Assembly (NCBI GenBank): GCA_016709495.1
Contig: JADJMS010000013.1
Coordinates: 109,664 to 173,663, forward strand
DNA: 64,000 bases
From: Candidatus Dechloromonas phosphorivorans
GTDB lineage: Bacteria > Pseudomonadota > Gammaproteobacteria > Burkholderiales > Rhodocyclaceae
Direction: 5' to 3'
Part shown: positions 41,407 through 49,075 of the stretch, one piece after another
Position numbering within the stretch: position 1 is the stretch's first letter
Layout: each line of letters opens with the position of its first letter
Position numbers and translations under genes: made by a program
The notes under the pieces: generated by a model
What the model was told of the DNA's origin: nothing
Databases searched by the model: none
The model's input: the letters and a program-made list of their open reading frames with translations, nothing else

Positions 41407-42544
41407 TTAAACGATGTCGAGGTGACCAATGCCGCTGGTCAGATCGCGATCCTTGGAGTCTTTGCCATGCAATTTGATCTGCAGACGCAAATCGTTGAGC
41501 GAGTCGGCATTGCGCAGGGCATCTTCGTAACTGATCTTGCCGGCCTCGTAGAGATCGAACAGCGCCTGGTCGAAAGTCTGCATGCCCAGTTCGCGTGATT
41601 TCTTCATGATCTCCTTGATCTCCTGCACCTCACCCTTGAAGATCAGGTCAGAGATCAACGGCGAGTTGAGCATGATTTCAATGGCCGCCATGCGCCCCTT
41701 GCCATCCTTTTTCGGGATCAGGCGCTGCGAAACCAATGCGCGCAGGTTGAGCGACAGGTCCATCAACAACTGGTGACGGCGCTCTTCCGGGAAAAAGTTG
41801 ATGATCCGGTCAATCGCCTGGTTGGCGCTGTTGGCGTGCAGCGTGGCCAAACAAAGGTGGCCGGTTTCAGCAAAGGCGACGGCGTAATCCATCGTCGCGC
41901 GATCACGGATTTCGCCCATCAGGATGACGTCCGGCGCCTGACGCAGCGTGTTTTTCAGCGCCGGGCCCCAATCATCGGTATCGACCCCGACTTCGCGCTG
42001 GGTGACGATGCAGTTCTTGTGCTCGTGGACGTACTCAATCGGGTCTTCGATGGTGATGATGTGGCCGTAACTGTTCTCGTTGCGGTAATCGACCACCGCC
42101 GCCAGCGACGTGGTTTTACCGGTACCGGTGCCGCCAACGAAGATGATCAGACCGCGTTTGGTCATCGCCAGATCCTTGAGCACCGGCGGCAGACCCAGAT
42201 CATCAATTTTCGGGATCGTCATGTTGATCGTCCGGCAAATGACGCCGATACGACCTTGCTGGACAAAGGAATTCACCCGGAAGCGGCCTATGCTTGCCGG
42301 CGAAATGGCGAAATTGCATTCCTTGGTCGCTTCGAACTCGGACGCCTGGCGGTCATTCATGATCGAGCGCGCCAACTCGGCGGTGTGCTGTGATGAAAGC
42401 ACCTGATTGGAGACCGGCGTCACCTTGCCATCAATCTTGATCGCTGGCGGAAAACCCGGCGGTGATGAAGAGGTCAGAGCCTTTCTTCTGCGCCATCAGG
42501 CGCAAAAGATCGTGCATGAATTTCATTGCCTGATCGCGTTCCAT
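41407..42544 (-). pseudogene. pilU: Type IV pilus retraction ATPase PilU, one-base frameshift
   Basis: The reading starts at ATG 42544 (MERDQAMKFMHDLLRLMAQKKGSDLFITAGF). An extra base in a four-base run near 42455 breaks it; the main frame then continues as TPVSNQVLSSQHTAELAR to 41407. Walker A is GGTGTGKTTSLAAV and the Walker B/Asp box is VILMGEIRDRATMDYAV. PilU assists PilT in pilus retraction. Homopolymer context suggests a consensus error. It follows pilT in the same direction with a 32-base gap. Confidence 0.9.
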
Positions 42545-42576
42545 ACGCTTCCTTGTAGTTTGATCGTTGCGTCGGT

Positions 42577-43620
42577 TTAACCGGGGAACGAATCCTTGTT
42601 GGCCGCTTTATTTCGCGCTTCGGCACTCGACACCAGATTGCGCCGCACCATTTCGAGCAGGTTCTGATCGAGCGTCTGCATACCGACGTTCTGACCGGTC
42701 TGGATCGCTGAATACATCTGCGCGACCTTGTTTTCGCGGATCAAATTGCGGATAGCCGGCGTGCCGATCATGATTTCATGCGCGGCAACACGGCCTGACC
42801 CATCCTTGGTTTTGAGCAGGGTCTGCGAAATGACGGCGCGCAGCGATTCAGAGAGCATCGAACGAACCATTTCCTTTTCCGCCGCCGGGAAGACGTCGAC
42901 GATACGGTCAACTGTCTTTGCCGCCGACGAGGTGTGCAGGGTGCCAAACACCAAGTGGCCGGTTTCGGCAGCACTCAGCGCCAAACGGATAGTTTCCAGG
43001 TCACGCATTTCGCCAACCAGCACGACGTCCGGATCTTCACGCAGCGCCGAGCGCAGTGCGTTGGAGAAGGACAGGGTATGCGGGCCGACTTCACGCTGGT
43101 TGATCAGGCATTTTTTCGACTCATGAACGAATTCGATCGGGTCTTCAATCGTCAGAATGTGACCATATTCGTTTTCATTAACGTGGTTCACCATTGCCGC
43201 CAGCGTCGTCGATTTGCCGGAACCGGTCGGGCCGGTACACAGCACGATACCGCGTGGATACTCTGAAATATCCTTGAAAATCTTCGGGCAATTCAGTTCT
43301 TCCAAGGTCATGATCTTGGTCGGAATCGTCCGGAAGACGGCCGCTGCACCCCGTTGCTGATTGAAGGCATTAACCCGGAAACGTGCCAGATTGGGAATCT
43401 CGAAGGAGAAGTCGCACTCCAGTGTTTCTTCGTAAATCTTGCGCTGGCCGTCATTCATGATGTCGTACACCATGCCGTGCACATCCTTGTGTTCCATCGC
43501 CGGCAGATTGATGCGGCGTACATCACCGTGCACCCGGATCATCGGCGGCACACCCGAAGATAGGTGCAAGTCGGAAGCCTTGTTTTTTACACCAAAGGCA
43601 AGCAGTTCGGTGATGTCCAT
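42577..43620 (-). CDS. pilT: Type IV pilus twitching motility ATPase PilT
   Basis: A 347-residue hexameric ATPase that powers pilus retraction, needed for twitching and for DNA uptake in many bacteria. The N-terminal PAS-like part (MDITELLAFGVKNKASDLHLSSG) precedes Walker A GPTGSGKSTTLAAM near residue 130, the His box and VVLVGEMRDLETIRLALSAAETGH, and the conserved AIRNLIRENKVAQM motif. Full length. Divergent from yggS. Confidence 0.95.
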   Translation of the reverse strand: MDITELLAFGVKNKASDLHLSSGVPPMIRVHGDVRRINLPAMEHKDVHGMVYDIMNDGQRKIYEETLECDFSFEIPNLARFRVNAFNQQRGAAAVFRTIPTKIMTLEELNCPKIFKDISEYPRGIVLCTGPTGSGKSTTLAAMVNHVNENEYGHILTIEDPIEFVHESKKCLINQREVGPHTLSFSNALRSALREDPDVVLVGEMRDLETIRLALSAAETGHLVFGTLHTSSAAKTVDRIVDVFPAAEKEMVRSMLSESLRAVISQTLLKTKDGSGRVAAHEIMIGTPAIRNLIRENKVAQMYSAIQTGQNVGMQTLDQNLLEMVRRNLVSSAEARNKAANKDSFPG

Positions 43621-43684
43621 GCGGATCGTCCTTTAAGCGCGAGGGGCGCGTGTATACTGGGGATAGACTACATTCCAAAGGATT

Positions 43685-44401
43685 ATGAGCGCAATCGCCA
43701 CCAACCTGCAAGCCGTCCGGGAACGCATTGCCAAGGCAGCGCGAGCAGCCGGTCGCGAGCCAGGTGAGATCATGCTGCTGGCCGTCAGCAAAACCAAACC
43801 GCTGGCCGACATTCTTTGCGCGGCAGAGGCAGGTCAGACAGCATTTGGCGAAAACTACGCGCAGGAAGGCGTCGACAAGATGACTGTTGCACCCCAAGGG
43901 TACTTCCTGCGGGGCGCGGTCGACCGCAATTTAAGCTGGCATTTTATTGGCCCGCTGCAAAGCAACAAGACGCGCCTGGTTGCCGAAAATTACGCTTGGG
44001 TGCATTCCATCGAGCGCCTGAAAATTGCCGAACGCCTGTCTGCTCAGCGCCCGGCACAACTACCGCCGCTGCTGGTTTGCGTGCAGATCAATGTTTCCGG
44101 CGAAGCCAGCAAAAGCGGTTGCGCCCCACAGGATGCGCTGGCGCTCTGCCAGGCCATCAGCACCCTGCCTGGGCTCAGCCTGCGTGGCCTGATGGCAATC
44201 CCGGAAGCCAGCGACGACCCCGCTGCACAGCGTGCACCCTTCCGCCAGTTGCGGGAAATTGCAGATTCCATACGGGCGGCCGGCGTGCCACTCGACACCC
44301 TTTCCATGGGCATGTCCCATGATCTTGAAGCAGCCATTGCCGAAGGCGCGACCATTGTTCGCATCGGCACGGCAATATTTGGCGAGAGAAACTATTCATG
44401 A
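43685..44401 (+). CDS. yggS: YggS-family pyridoxal phosphate homeostasis protein
   Basis: A 238-residue PLP-binding TIM-barrel protein. The PLP-lysine is in MLLAVSKTKPLADI near residue 40, followed by FGENYAQEGVDK, WHFIGPLQSNKTRLVAEN and the C-terminal SMGMSHDLEAAIAEGATIVRIGTAIFG phosphate loop. It regulates vitamin B6 pools. A TATACT box at 43653-43658 may drive it. It overlaps proC by four bases. Confidence 0.93.
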   Translation: MSAIATNLQAVRERIAKAARAAGREPGEIMLLAVSKTKPLADILCAAEAGQTAFGENYAQEGVDKMTVAPQGYFLRGAVDRNLSWHFIGPLQSNKTRLVAENYAWVHSIERLKIAERLSAQRPAQLPPLLVCVQINVSGEASKSGCAPQDALALCQAISTLPGLSLRGLMAIPEASDDPAAQRAPFRQLREIADSIRAAGVPLDTLSMGMSHDLEAAIAEGATIVRIGTAIFGERNYS

Positions 44402-45210
44402 AAATCACCTTTCTTGGCGGCGGCAACATGGCCAACGCCCTCATCGGCGGCATGCTCAAACAAGGCTTTGTGGCGGCGGATATTCACGTTATCGACCCCG
44501 GTGCCGAGGCGCGCGCCAAACTGACCGAGGCTTATGCAGTTAATTGCTACGCAAGCGCCGCAGATGCTCCCGCCGAACCTGATGTATTGCTGCTGGCCGT
44601 CAAACCGCAGCAGATGAAGGATGCCGTTGCCCCGCTCGTTGACCGACTGGGCAATGCCGTCGTCGTCAGCATTGCCGCCGGCCTCGACATGGCCGCCCTT
44701 TCGCGCTGGCTCGGCGGCCACCGCAAGATCGTCCGCTGCATGCCCAACACGCCGGCCTTGATTGGCGCCGGCATCACCGGCCTTTGCGCTTTGCCGGAAG
44801 TCAGCGCCAGCGAGCGCGATGCTGCCGAGCGCGTGCTGCGCGCCGTCGGCACCACCGTCTGGATTGCGGATGAAGCCAAGATGGATGGCGTCACCGCGCT
44901 TTCCGGCAGCGGCCCGGCCTATGTTTTCCTGTTCATCGAAGCCATGCAACAAGCGGCCGCCGATTTGGGCTTCACGCCGGAGCAAGGTCGCCAATTGGCC
45001 ATCGAAACGGTGCAAGGCGCCGCCGCCCTCGCCGCTCAATCAAGCGAACCGGCCTCGGTCTTGCGTGAGCGCGTCACCTCGAAAGGCGGCACGACCGAAG
45101 CCGCACTCAACACAATGGCCGACATGGGCGTCAAAGCAGGCATCGTCGCTGGCGTCAAAGCCGCCCAGGCACGCGGCCAGGAACTCGGCAAACTGTTGGG
45201 AGCCGGCTGA
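44398..45210 (+). CDS. proC: Pyrroline-5-carboxylate reductase
   Basis: A 270-residue NADPH-dependent enzyme for the last step of proline synthesis. The Rossmann motif is FLGGGNMANALIGGML at residues 5-20, and the signature block with SGSGPAYVFLFIEAM near residue 165 and TVQGAAALA then SKGGTTEAAL near 225 defines the family. Coupled to yggS before and yggT after by overlaps. Confidence 0.95.
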   Translation: MKITFLGGGNMANALIGGMLKQGFVAADIHVIDPGAEARAKLTEAYAVNCYASAADAPAEPDVLLLAVKPQQMKDAVAPLVDRLGNAVVVSIAAGLDMAALSRWLGGHRKIVRCMPNTPALIGAGITGLCALPEVSASERDAAERVLRAVGTTVWIADEAKMDGVTALSGSGPAYVFLFIEAMQQAAADLGFTPEQGRQLAIETVQGAAALAAQSSEPASVLRERVTSKGGTTEAALNTMADMGVKAGIVAGVKAAQARGQELGKLLGAG

Positions 45211-45744
45211 TGCAAGCGATCATTTTTCTGCTCGATGCCGTCGTCAGCTTTTTCTGCTCGCTCTTCCTGCTGCGCTTCATGATGCAGGCGATGCGCGTTT
45301 CCTTCGCCGGCCAATTGGGCAACTTCGTCGTTGCAATCACCAACTGGGCGGTCAAACCGCTGCGCCGCATTATTCCCGGCGTTGGCGGCCTTGACTGGTC
45401 GAGCGTGTTCGTTGCTTTCGCCCTGCAATTAATCTTCGCCGGCATCGTTGTCGGTATCTCAACCCGCTTTGGCGAAGTTGATGGACTCAGCCTGGCGCCG
45501 ATGATTCTCTGGTTTGCCGTGCGCGGCGTGATTCGCACGGTGATCTACATCTTCATCGCCGCGCTGATCCTGCAAGCCGTTCTCTCCTGGGTCAATCCCT
45601 ACTCGCCACTTCTCCGCCCCCGCGCAGCAACCGACGCGGCCAATGCTCGACCCGATCCGCCGCATCATCCCGCTGATTTCCGGCATCGATCTTTCGCCAC
45701 TGGTCGCCATCCTCTTGCTGCAACTGCTCCTGAGTTTTCTCTGA
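45210..45744 (+). pseudogene. yggT: YggT-family membrane protein, one-base frameshift
   Basis: The first frame (MQAIIFLLDAVVSFFCSLFLLRFMM) gives two hydrophobic regions up to SWVNPYSPL. An extra base in the C-rich run near 45612-45625 shifts the frame, after which it reads QQPTRPMLDPIRRIIPLISGIDLSPLVAILLLQLLLSFL and stops at 45744. The restored length of about 178 residues and the duplicated PLRRIIPGVGGLD-like motif are typical of YggT. Probably intact in the organism. Confidence 0.85.
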
Positions 45745-45751
45745 GGCCACT

Positions 45752-46045
45752 TTGAGCGACTGGTTGCGCATCGCGGCCGATGGTCGCATCACCCTGACCC
45801 TGCACATCCAGCCCGGCGCCAAAAAAACCGAATTCGCCGGGCTGCATGGCGACGCCCTGAAAATCCGCCTCGCCGCCCCGCCAGTCGATGGCAAAGCCAA
45901 CGAAGCCTTGATCAAATTCGTGGCTGAAACACTGAAATTACCGAAGTCTGCGGTCAACCTCAAAAGCGGCCAGACTTCGCGGCGCAAGGTACTGGAAGTC
46001 ATTGGCGCCGAATCAAGCGCCATTGCAGGCTTTGCCGCCCTTTAG
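45752..46045 (+). CDS. YggU/DUF167 family protein
   Basis: A 97-residue soluble protein that starts at TTG (SDWLRIAADGRITLTLHIQPGAKKTEF). The block LAAPPVDGKANEALIKFVAETL and the SGQTSRRKVLEV end are diagnostic of DUF167. It comes seven bases after the repaired yggT end, as in most beta- and gamma-proteobacteria. Function unknown. Confidence 0.88.
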   Translation: MSDWLRIAADGRITLTLHIQPGAKKTEFAGLHGDALKIRLAAPPVDGKANEALIKFVAETLKLPKSAVNLKSGQTSRRKVLEVIGAESSAIAGFAAL

Positions 46046-46113
46046 CCTGCGGCGGAATCGGCTTTCGCGGGTAACATGAGCTTGCGCTTGGCATGACACT
46101 CGGAGGTGCTCTC

Positions 46114-46656
46114 ATGCAACAGTTGGAACTGAGCAAGGCTTTTACCCTGATTGAATCAGGGCCGGTCGTCCTCGTGACAACCCATGATGGCAAGAAAGAC
46201 AACATCATGACCATCTCCTGGACCATGGTGATGGATTTCACACCCCTATTTGCCATCACCACAAGCGCGTGGAATCACTCCTTCGCGGCGTTACGAAAAA
46301 ATCGGGAGTGCGTCATCGCCATACCCACCGTCGACCTGCTGGACAAAGTGGTTGGCATAGGGATGTGCTCCGGGGCAGACACCGACAAATTTGCCCAATT
46401 CAAGCTCACATCCGTGCCGGCCAAGCTTGTCAGGCCACCCTTGATCAAGGAATGCCTCGCCAACATCGAGTGCAAGGTCATCGACATCGTCAAAAAGCAC
46501 AACATTGTCGTGCTGGAGGGGGTTGCTGCCTACCTCGATGGCACTCGCAAGGAGAAGCGCGTGGTTCACGCGGTGGGTGACGGCACCTTCATTGTCGACG
46601 GACGCAAGATTGACCGGAAACAGATGATGGCAGCCAAGCTTCCTTCTGGCGTTTAG
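46114..46656 (+). CDS. Flavin reductase family protein
   Basis: A 180-residue FMN-binding split-barrel protein (MQQLELSKAFTLIESGPVVLVTTHDGKKDNIM at the start). The TISWTMVMDFTPLFAITTS segment and the GMCSGADTDKFAQFKL block fit flavin reductase/DIM6-like proteins. The start at 46114 is preceded by GGAGGTG. It ends just before the integron relic, so it marks the chromosomal border there. Confidence 0.85.
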   Translation: MQQLELSKAFTLIESGPVVLVTTHDGKKDNIMTISWTMVMDFTPLFAITTSAWNHSFAALRKNRECVIAIPTVDLLDKVVGIGMCSGADTDKFAQFKLTSVPAKLVRPPLIKECLANIECKVIDIVKKHNIVVLEGVAAYLDGTRKEKRVVHAVGDGTFIVDGRKIDRKQMMAAKLPSGV

Positions 46657-46724
46657 CGCTTATTTACTACTCAGATGGCTTGTCGCGCAGGATTTTGGGC
46701 ATGTTGGTACCGTGCAGGGAATCC

Positions 46725-46776
46725 TCAGCGTGAGTTGCGTTTTTCCAATTCACGCTGACACTTTTGGTTGTTATGC
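46725..46776 (-). other. Degenerate cassette end (remnant attC)
   Basis: On the cassette strand an R''-like box GCATAAC (46770-46776) follows the stop of the TIR-like gene by seven bases, and a perfect nine-base inverted repeat (TCAGCGTGA/TCACGCTGA at 46725-46733 and 46750-46758) follows. No R' box is found beyond, so the site looks truncated or diverged. The R'' sequence matches the first bases of the same cassette, as expected for an integron cassette. Confidence 0.5.
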
Positions 46777-46783
46777 CTTACGC

Positions 46784-47553
46784 TCAAAAAGGAATGCTAC
46801 TTTCCGTTTTTTCAGGGCGAGTTAACACAAACTGAGAGTCATTGGTATCAATCCAATCCCAGCCGGGTTCCGCAACCGCCAGACCTGCGTAAGCTTCGCC
46901 ACCCTGTTCGTCGTAGAGTTCTTGCTCTCGGACGAACTTCTTCTGCAACAATCGTCGAATGGCGAGATTGAAGCCCATGTTTGTGACACCCGCTCGCTCT
47001 GCTGCACGCTTAGCACTATTCACAGTAGTCGCTTGGTCGGGCAAATAGGCGTCGCCTGCGATTACGGCCAGCACAAGGACTTCGGGAGGCGATAAACCGT
47101 GGACGGGATTGACCGGACTCTCCTCAGCGATTTTCTCCAAAACAGCATCTTGCTTAACGATAGCTGCGATCTTTGCCGTGAGGCTCGAGCGGAGCTTATC
47201 GAAGTCGCTCGGGGCATCTGCCAAATACGGGATGATGCTCCTGCTGCTGAATATCAAATGGGTATTTCTTTCCCGTCCTCTCCTCGGAGCAGACCATCAC
47301 GACCGGTTTGCCTGCAGCGTATGCAAAGCCGAGTTCGCACCAGACATTGGGATTGTCTGCAGTGATCATCGGCTAGGCAGACTGCTGCTTGCCGAATTCC
47401 CCTTCTCAATCGAATCGATAGAACCTTGAACCCAGGGTCTTGATCGACCCTATCGCTTCAGGCTCGGGCTTCAATTGCAGGTTTGTAAATGTCGTGAAAG
47501 CGCTTGTCGAACTTTCCCGAGTCAAACGGCTGAATAACAAAGCAAAGAGCCAT
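46784..47553 (-). pseudogene. TIR/nucleoside deoxyribosyltransferase-like cassette gene, decayed by several frameshifts
   Basis: Starting at ATG 47553 after AAAGGA, the frame reads MALCFVIQPFDSGKFDKRFHD and IYKPAIEA, then breaks. Later pieces in other frames read RVDQDPG, GIRQAAVCLAD, DNPNVWCELGFAYAAGKP with VVMVCSEERTGKKYPFD, and then a continuous 150-residue C-terminal part (SIIPYLADAPSDF to 46784). At least four indels lie in about 300 bases. The N-terminal pattern is that of the deoxyribosyltransferase/TIR-like fold with its conserved Glu in W-C-E-L-G; proteins of this fold include nucleotide-cleaving defence effectors. The C-terminal part looks like a helical winged-helix region. Sits as an integron cassette. 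Function is inference. Confidence 0.65.
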
Positions 47554-47568
47554 CAATTTTCCTTTGAG

Positions 47569-47649
47569 GCATAACGTTGTAGGTAAGGGACGGCCTGCTT
47601 GCGGGACGACCCAGCGGCCAAAGGCCGCGCCTTGACCGGATTGTTAGGC
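47569..47649 (-). other. Integron attC recombination site
   Basis: Read on the minus strand it has R'' GCCTAAC, L'' GGTCAAGG, an internal imperfect stem (GCGGCC TTT GGCCGC), L' CCTTACC and R' GTTATGC. L'' pairs with L' leaving one unpaired base, the extrahelical base that orients IntI. The six bases of R' after the cut belong to the next cassette and match that cassette's own R'' box. Length 81 bases. This is the strongest single piece of evidence for an integron. Confidence 0.85.
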
Positions 47650-48129
47650 TTACACATAGGCGGAATAGAGCTTTGCCGAAAGAAGCATAAGGAAGCCGAC
47701 GAGGGTGAACCCATTTCTTAGCTGGTAATGGACGAGTGCTCTCTTTTGCGCAGCCTGAAGCTGAGGTTTTAACTGTTCAATTTGTTTGCTCAGCAGGGGG
47801 ATTTGGCTGGCTGCGTATTCAGGGGTATAGGTCTCGCCAGTTTGCGTGTTGATGCCAGAACCATTTTGTGTGACAGAGGCGAGCACACCCCGCCTCTCAT
47901 AAGCGTGGAGGATTCTGTGATTAATCATGATCCTTGGTTGGTGCCATGCTTCGATTCGACGAAAGCCGAAAACTGCCGCAAGTACAAGAACAAGCAGTGC
48001 AAGCAAGTCTAGCGTGCCTGGATTCAAGCCAAGTCGTTCGGCTTTGTAAGTCTGCGGAGATATACGGCAGAGCGCTCCAAGAACGCCAACGGAATGAAGT
48101 AGTCGAACTTTTCCGTCGACTCTCGCCAT
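47650..48129 (-). CDS. First integron cassette gene: unknown membrane protein
   Basis: A 159-residue frame with two hydrophobic stretches, LDLLALLVLVLAAVFGF near residues 40-56 and FTLVGFLMLLSAKLYSAYV at the C-terminus, and a charged Gln-rich helix between (QIPLLSKQIEQLKPQLQAAQKR). Its TAA directly abuts the attC R'' box, and 42 bases separate its start from the attI junction, the normal cassette format. No family is recognised. The first 35 residues may not be translated as drawn; a start further in is possible. Confidence 0.6.
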   Translation of the reverse strand: MARVDGKVRLLHSVGVLGALCRISPQTYKAERLGLNPGTLDLLALLVLVLAAVFGFRRIEAWHQPRIMINHRILHAYERRGVLASVTQNGSGINTQTGETYTPEYAASQIPLLSKQIEQLKPQLQAAQKRALVHYQLRNGFTLVGFLMLLSAKLYSAYV

Positions 48130-48171
48130 TTCTCATATACGCCATCGCTGCGGGCAGTGGACACTTTGTAG

Positions 48172-48229
48172 GCCTAACGTGAAGTGGGCTGCCTAAATGA
48201 CGGGAATTCTCCCATCAATCGGCTGCCTA
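48172..48229 (-). other. attI-like region with crossover box and direct repeats
   Basis: A GTTAGGC box (48172-48178, minus strand) marks the junction with the first cassette and matches the R'' box of that cassette's attC. Two direct copies of GGCTGCCTA lie at 48187-48195 and 48221-48229, comparable to the IntI-binding direct repeats of attI sites. It lies between the cassettes and the divergent intI remnant. Confidence 0.6.
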
Positions 48230-48295
48230 TAAAACCAGTAATTTCTATTAATCTATTTACATCAATTACTTGCGAAAAAACTGTGGAGCCTAAAA

Positions 48296-48463
48296 ATGAC
48301 TGATGCTGCTTTGGCAAATCGGGCCTCACCGCCTCGTTTGTTGGGTCAGGTTCGCGGGAAAATTCGGCTCAAGCACTATCGCTCGAGAACCGAACACGCT
48401 TATTCCAATTGGATTAAACCCTTTATCCATTTTCATGACAAGCGCCATCTCGGCGATTGTTAA
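48296..48463 (+). pseudogene. intI: Integron integrase IntI, N-terminal fragment
   Basis: A 55-residue reading starting MTDAALANRASPP, followed by RLLGQVRGKIRLKHYRSRTE and AYSNWIKPFIHFHDKRH. This is the SAM-like N-terminal domain of integron integrases (P-P-x-L-L-x-Q-V-R, K-H-Y-S-x-R-T-E-x-A-Y, W-I-x-x-F-I-x-F-H-x-K-R-H). After KRH the similarity stops and a TAA follows; no catalytic domain is found in any frame downstream. It points away from the cassettes, the classical integron arrangement. The integron is therefore immobile by itself. Confidence 0.8.
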
Positions 48464-48547
48464 TGCTAGCGTGAGGCAAAAAATGGAATTTGCTCACCGT
48501 ATTGGTGAGCAACGACCCACAGCGGGGCCATCACAGCGCAGCTTTAA

Positions 48548-49075
48548 TCAACCAGCCGTCAAATCCAGCCTGACATGCACCGTACCGTCCGCTGTCTTTG
48601 TCGTCATCGGCCAGCCACAACGCCGGAAAACATTGAGCATGGCATCGTTGCGCGGTAGCACTTCGGCGATGAAGCCTTTGATCCCGGCTGCGACTGCAAT
48701 CTTGCCGAGATGCGCCATCATTCGCCCGGCAATCCCCAGGCGATGGAAATCTTCTTCGACGATGAAAGCCACTTCTGCGGAACCCTCACCATCGCACGCA
48801 TAGTTGCCGAAGGCGATAACGATTTCTTGGTCATCTTGCTGCGTGGTGCACAGCAACACTACCCGGTTGATGAAGTCTGCTTCCTGCAAGCGCCTGATTT
48901 CATCTGGCGAAATCTCTTTTTTGGGGCCAAAAAAGCGCAGGTAGATTGAGTCCGGGTCAAGCTTGTTAAAGGCATCAATAAGCCGTTCAACATCATCCGG
49001 GCGCGATGCGCGGAAACAAACGCTGAGGCCATTTCTCAGCGTTTCTGCTTCAGCGTAGGTTCTGGCGTCGATCAG
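48548..49075 (-). CDS. GNAT-family N-acetyltransferase
   Basis: About 175 residues with the GNAT fold. The acetyl-CoA loop is FHRLGIAGRMMAHLGKIAVAAGI near residue 110-132, preceded by AEVAFIVEEDF, and FIAEVLPRNDAMLNVFRRCGW gives the last strand-helix unit. No ATG, GTG or TTG lies at a natural start. A CTG at 49075 that overlaps the pyrC' TGA is a candidate; the only other is a TTG at 49192 deep inside pyrC'. The substrate is unknown. Confidence 0.75.
   Translation of the reverse strand: MIDARTYAEAETLRNGLSVCFRASRPDDVERLIDAFNKLDPDSIYLRFFGPKKEISPDEIRRLQEADFINRVVLLCTTQQDDQEIVIAFGNYACDGEGSAEVAFIVEEDFHRLGIAGRMMAHLGKIAVAAGIKGFIAEVLPRNDAMLNVFRRCGWPMTTKTADGTVHVRLDLTAG

Noticed and set aside
48178..48300. 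Strong Pc promoter for the integron cassettes
   Set aside because: TTGATG and weak A/T-rich boxes occur, but no pair has acceptable spacing and match.
48464..48547. Remaining part of intI after a frameshift
   Set aside because: No frame downstream of 48463 carries tyrosine-recombinase motifs; only a GCTCACC/GGTGAGC hairpin is present.
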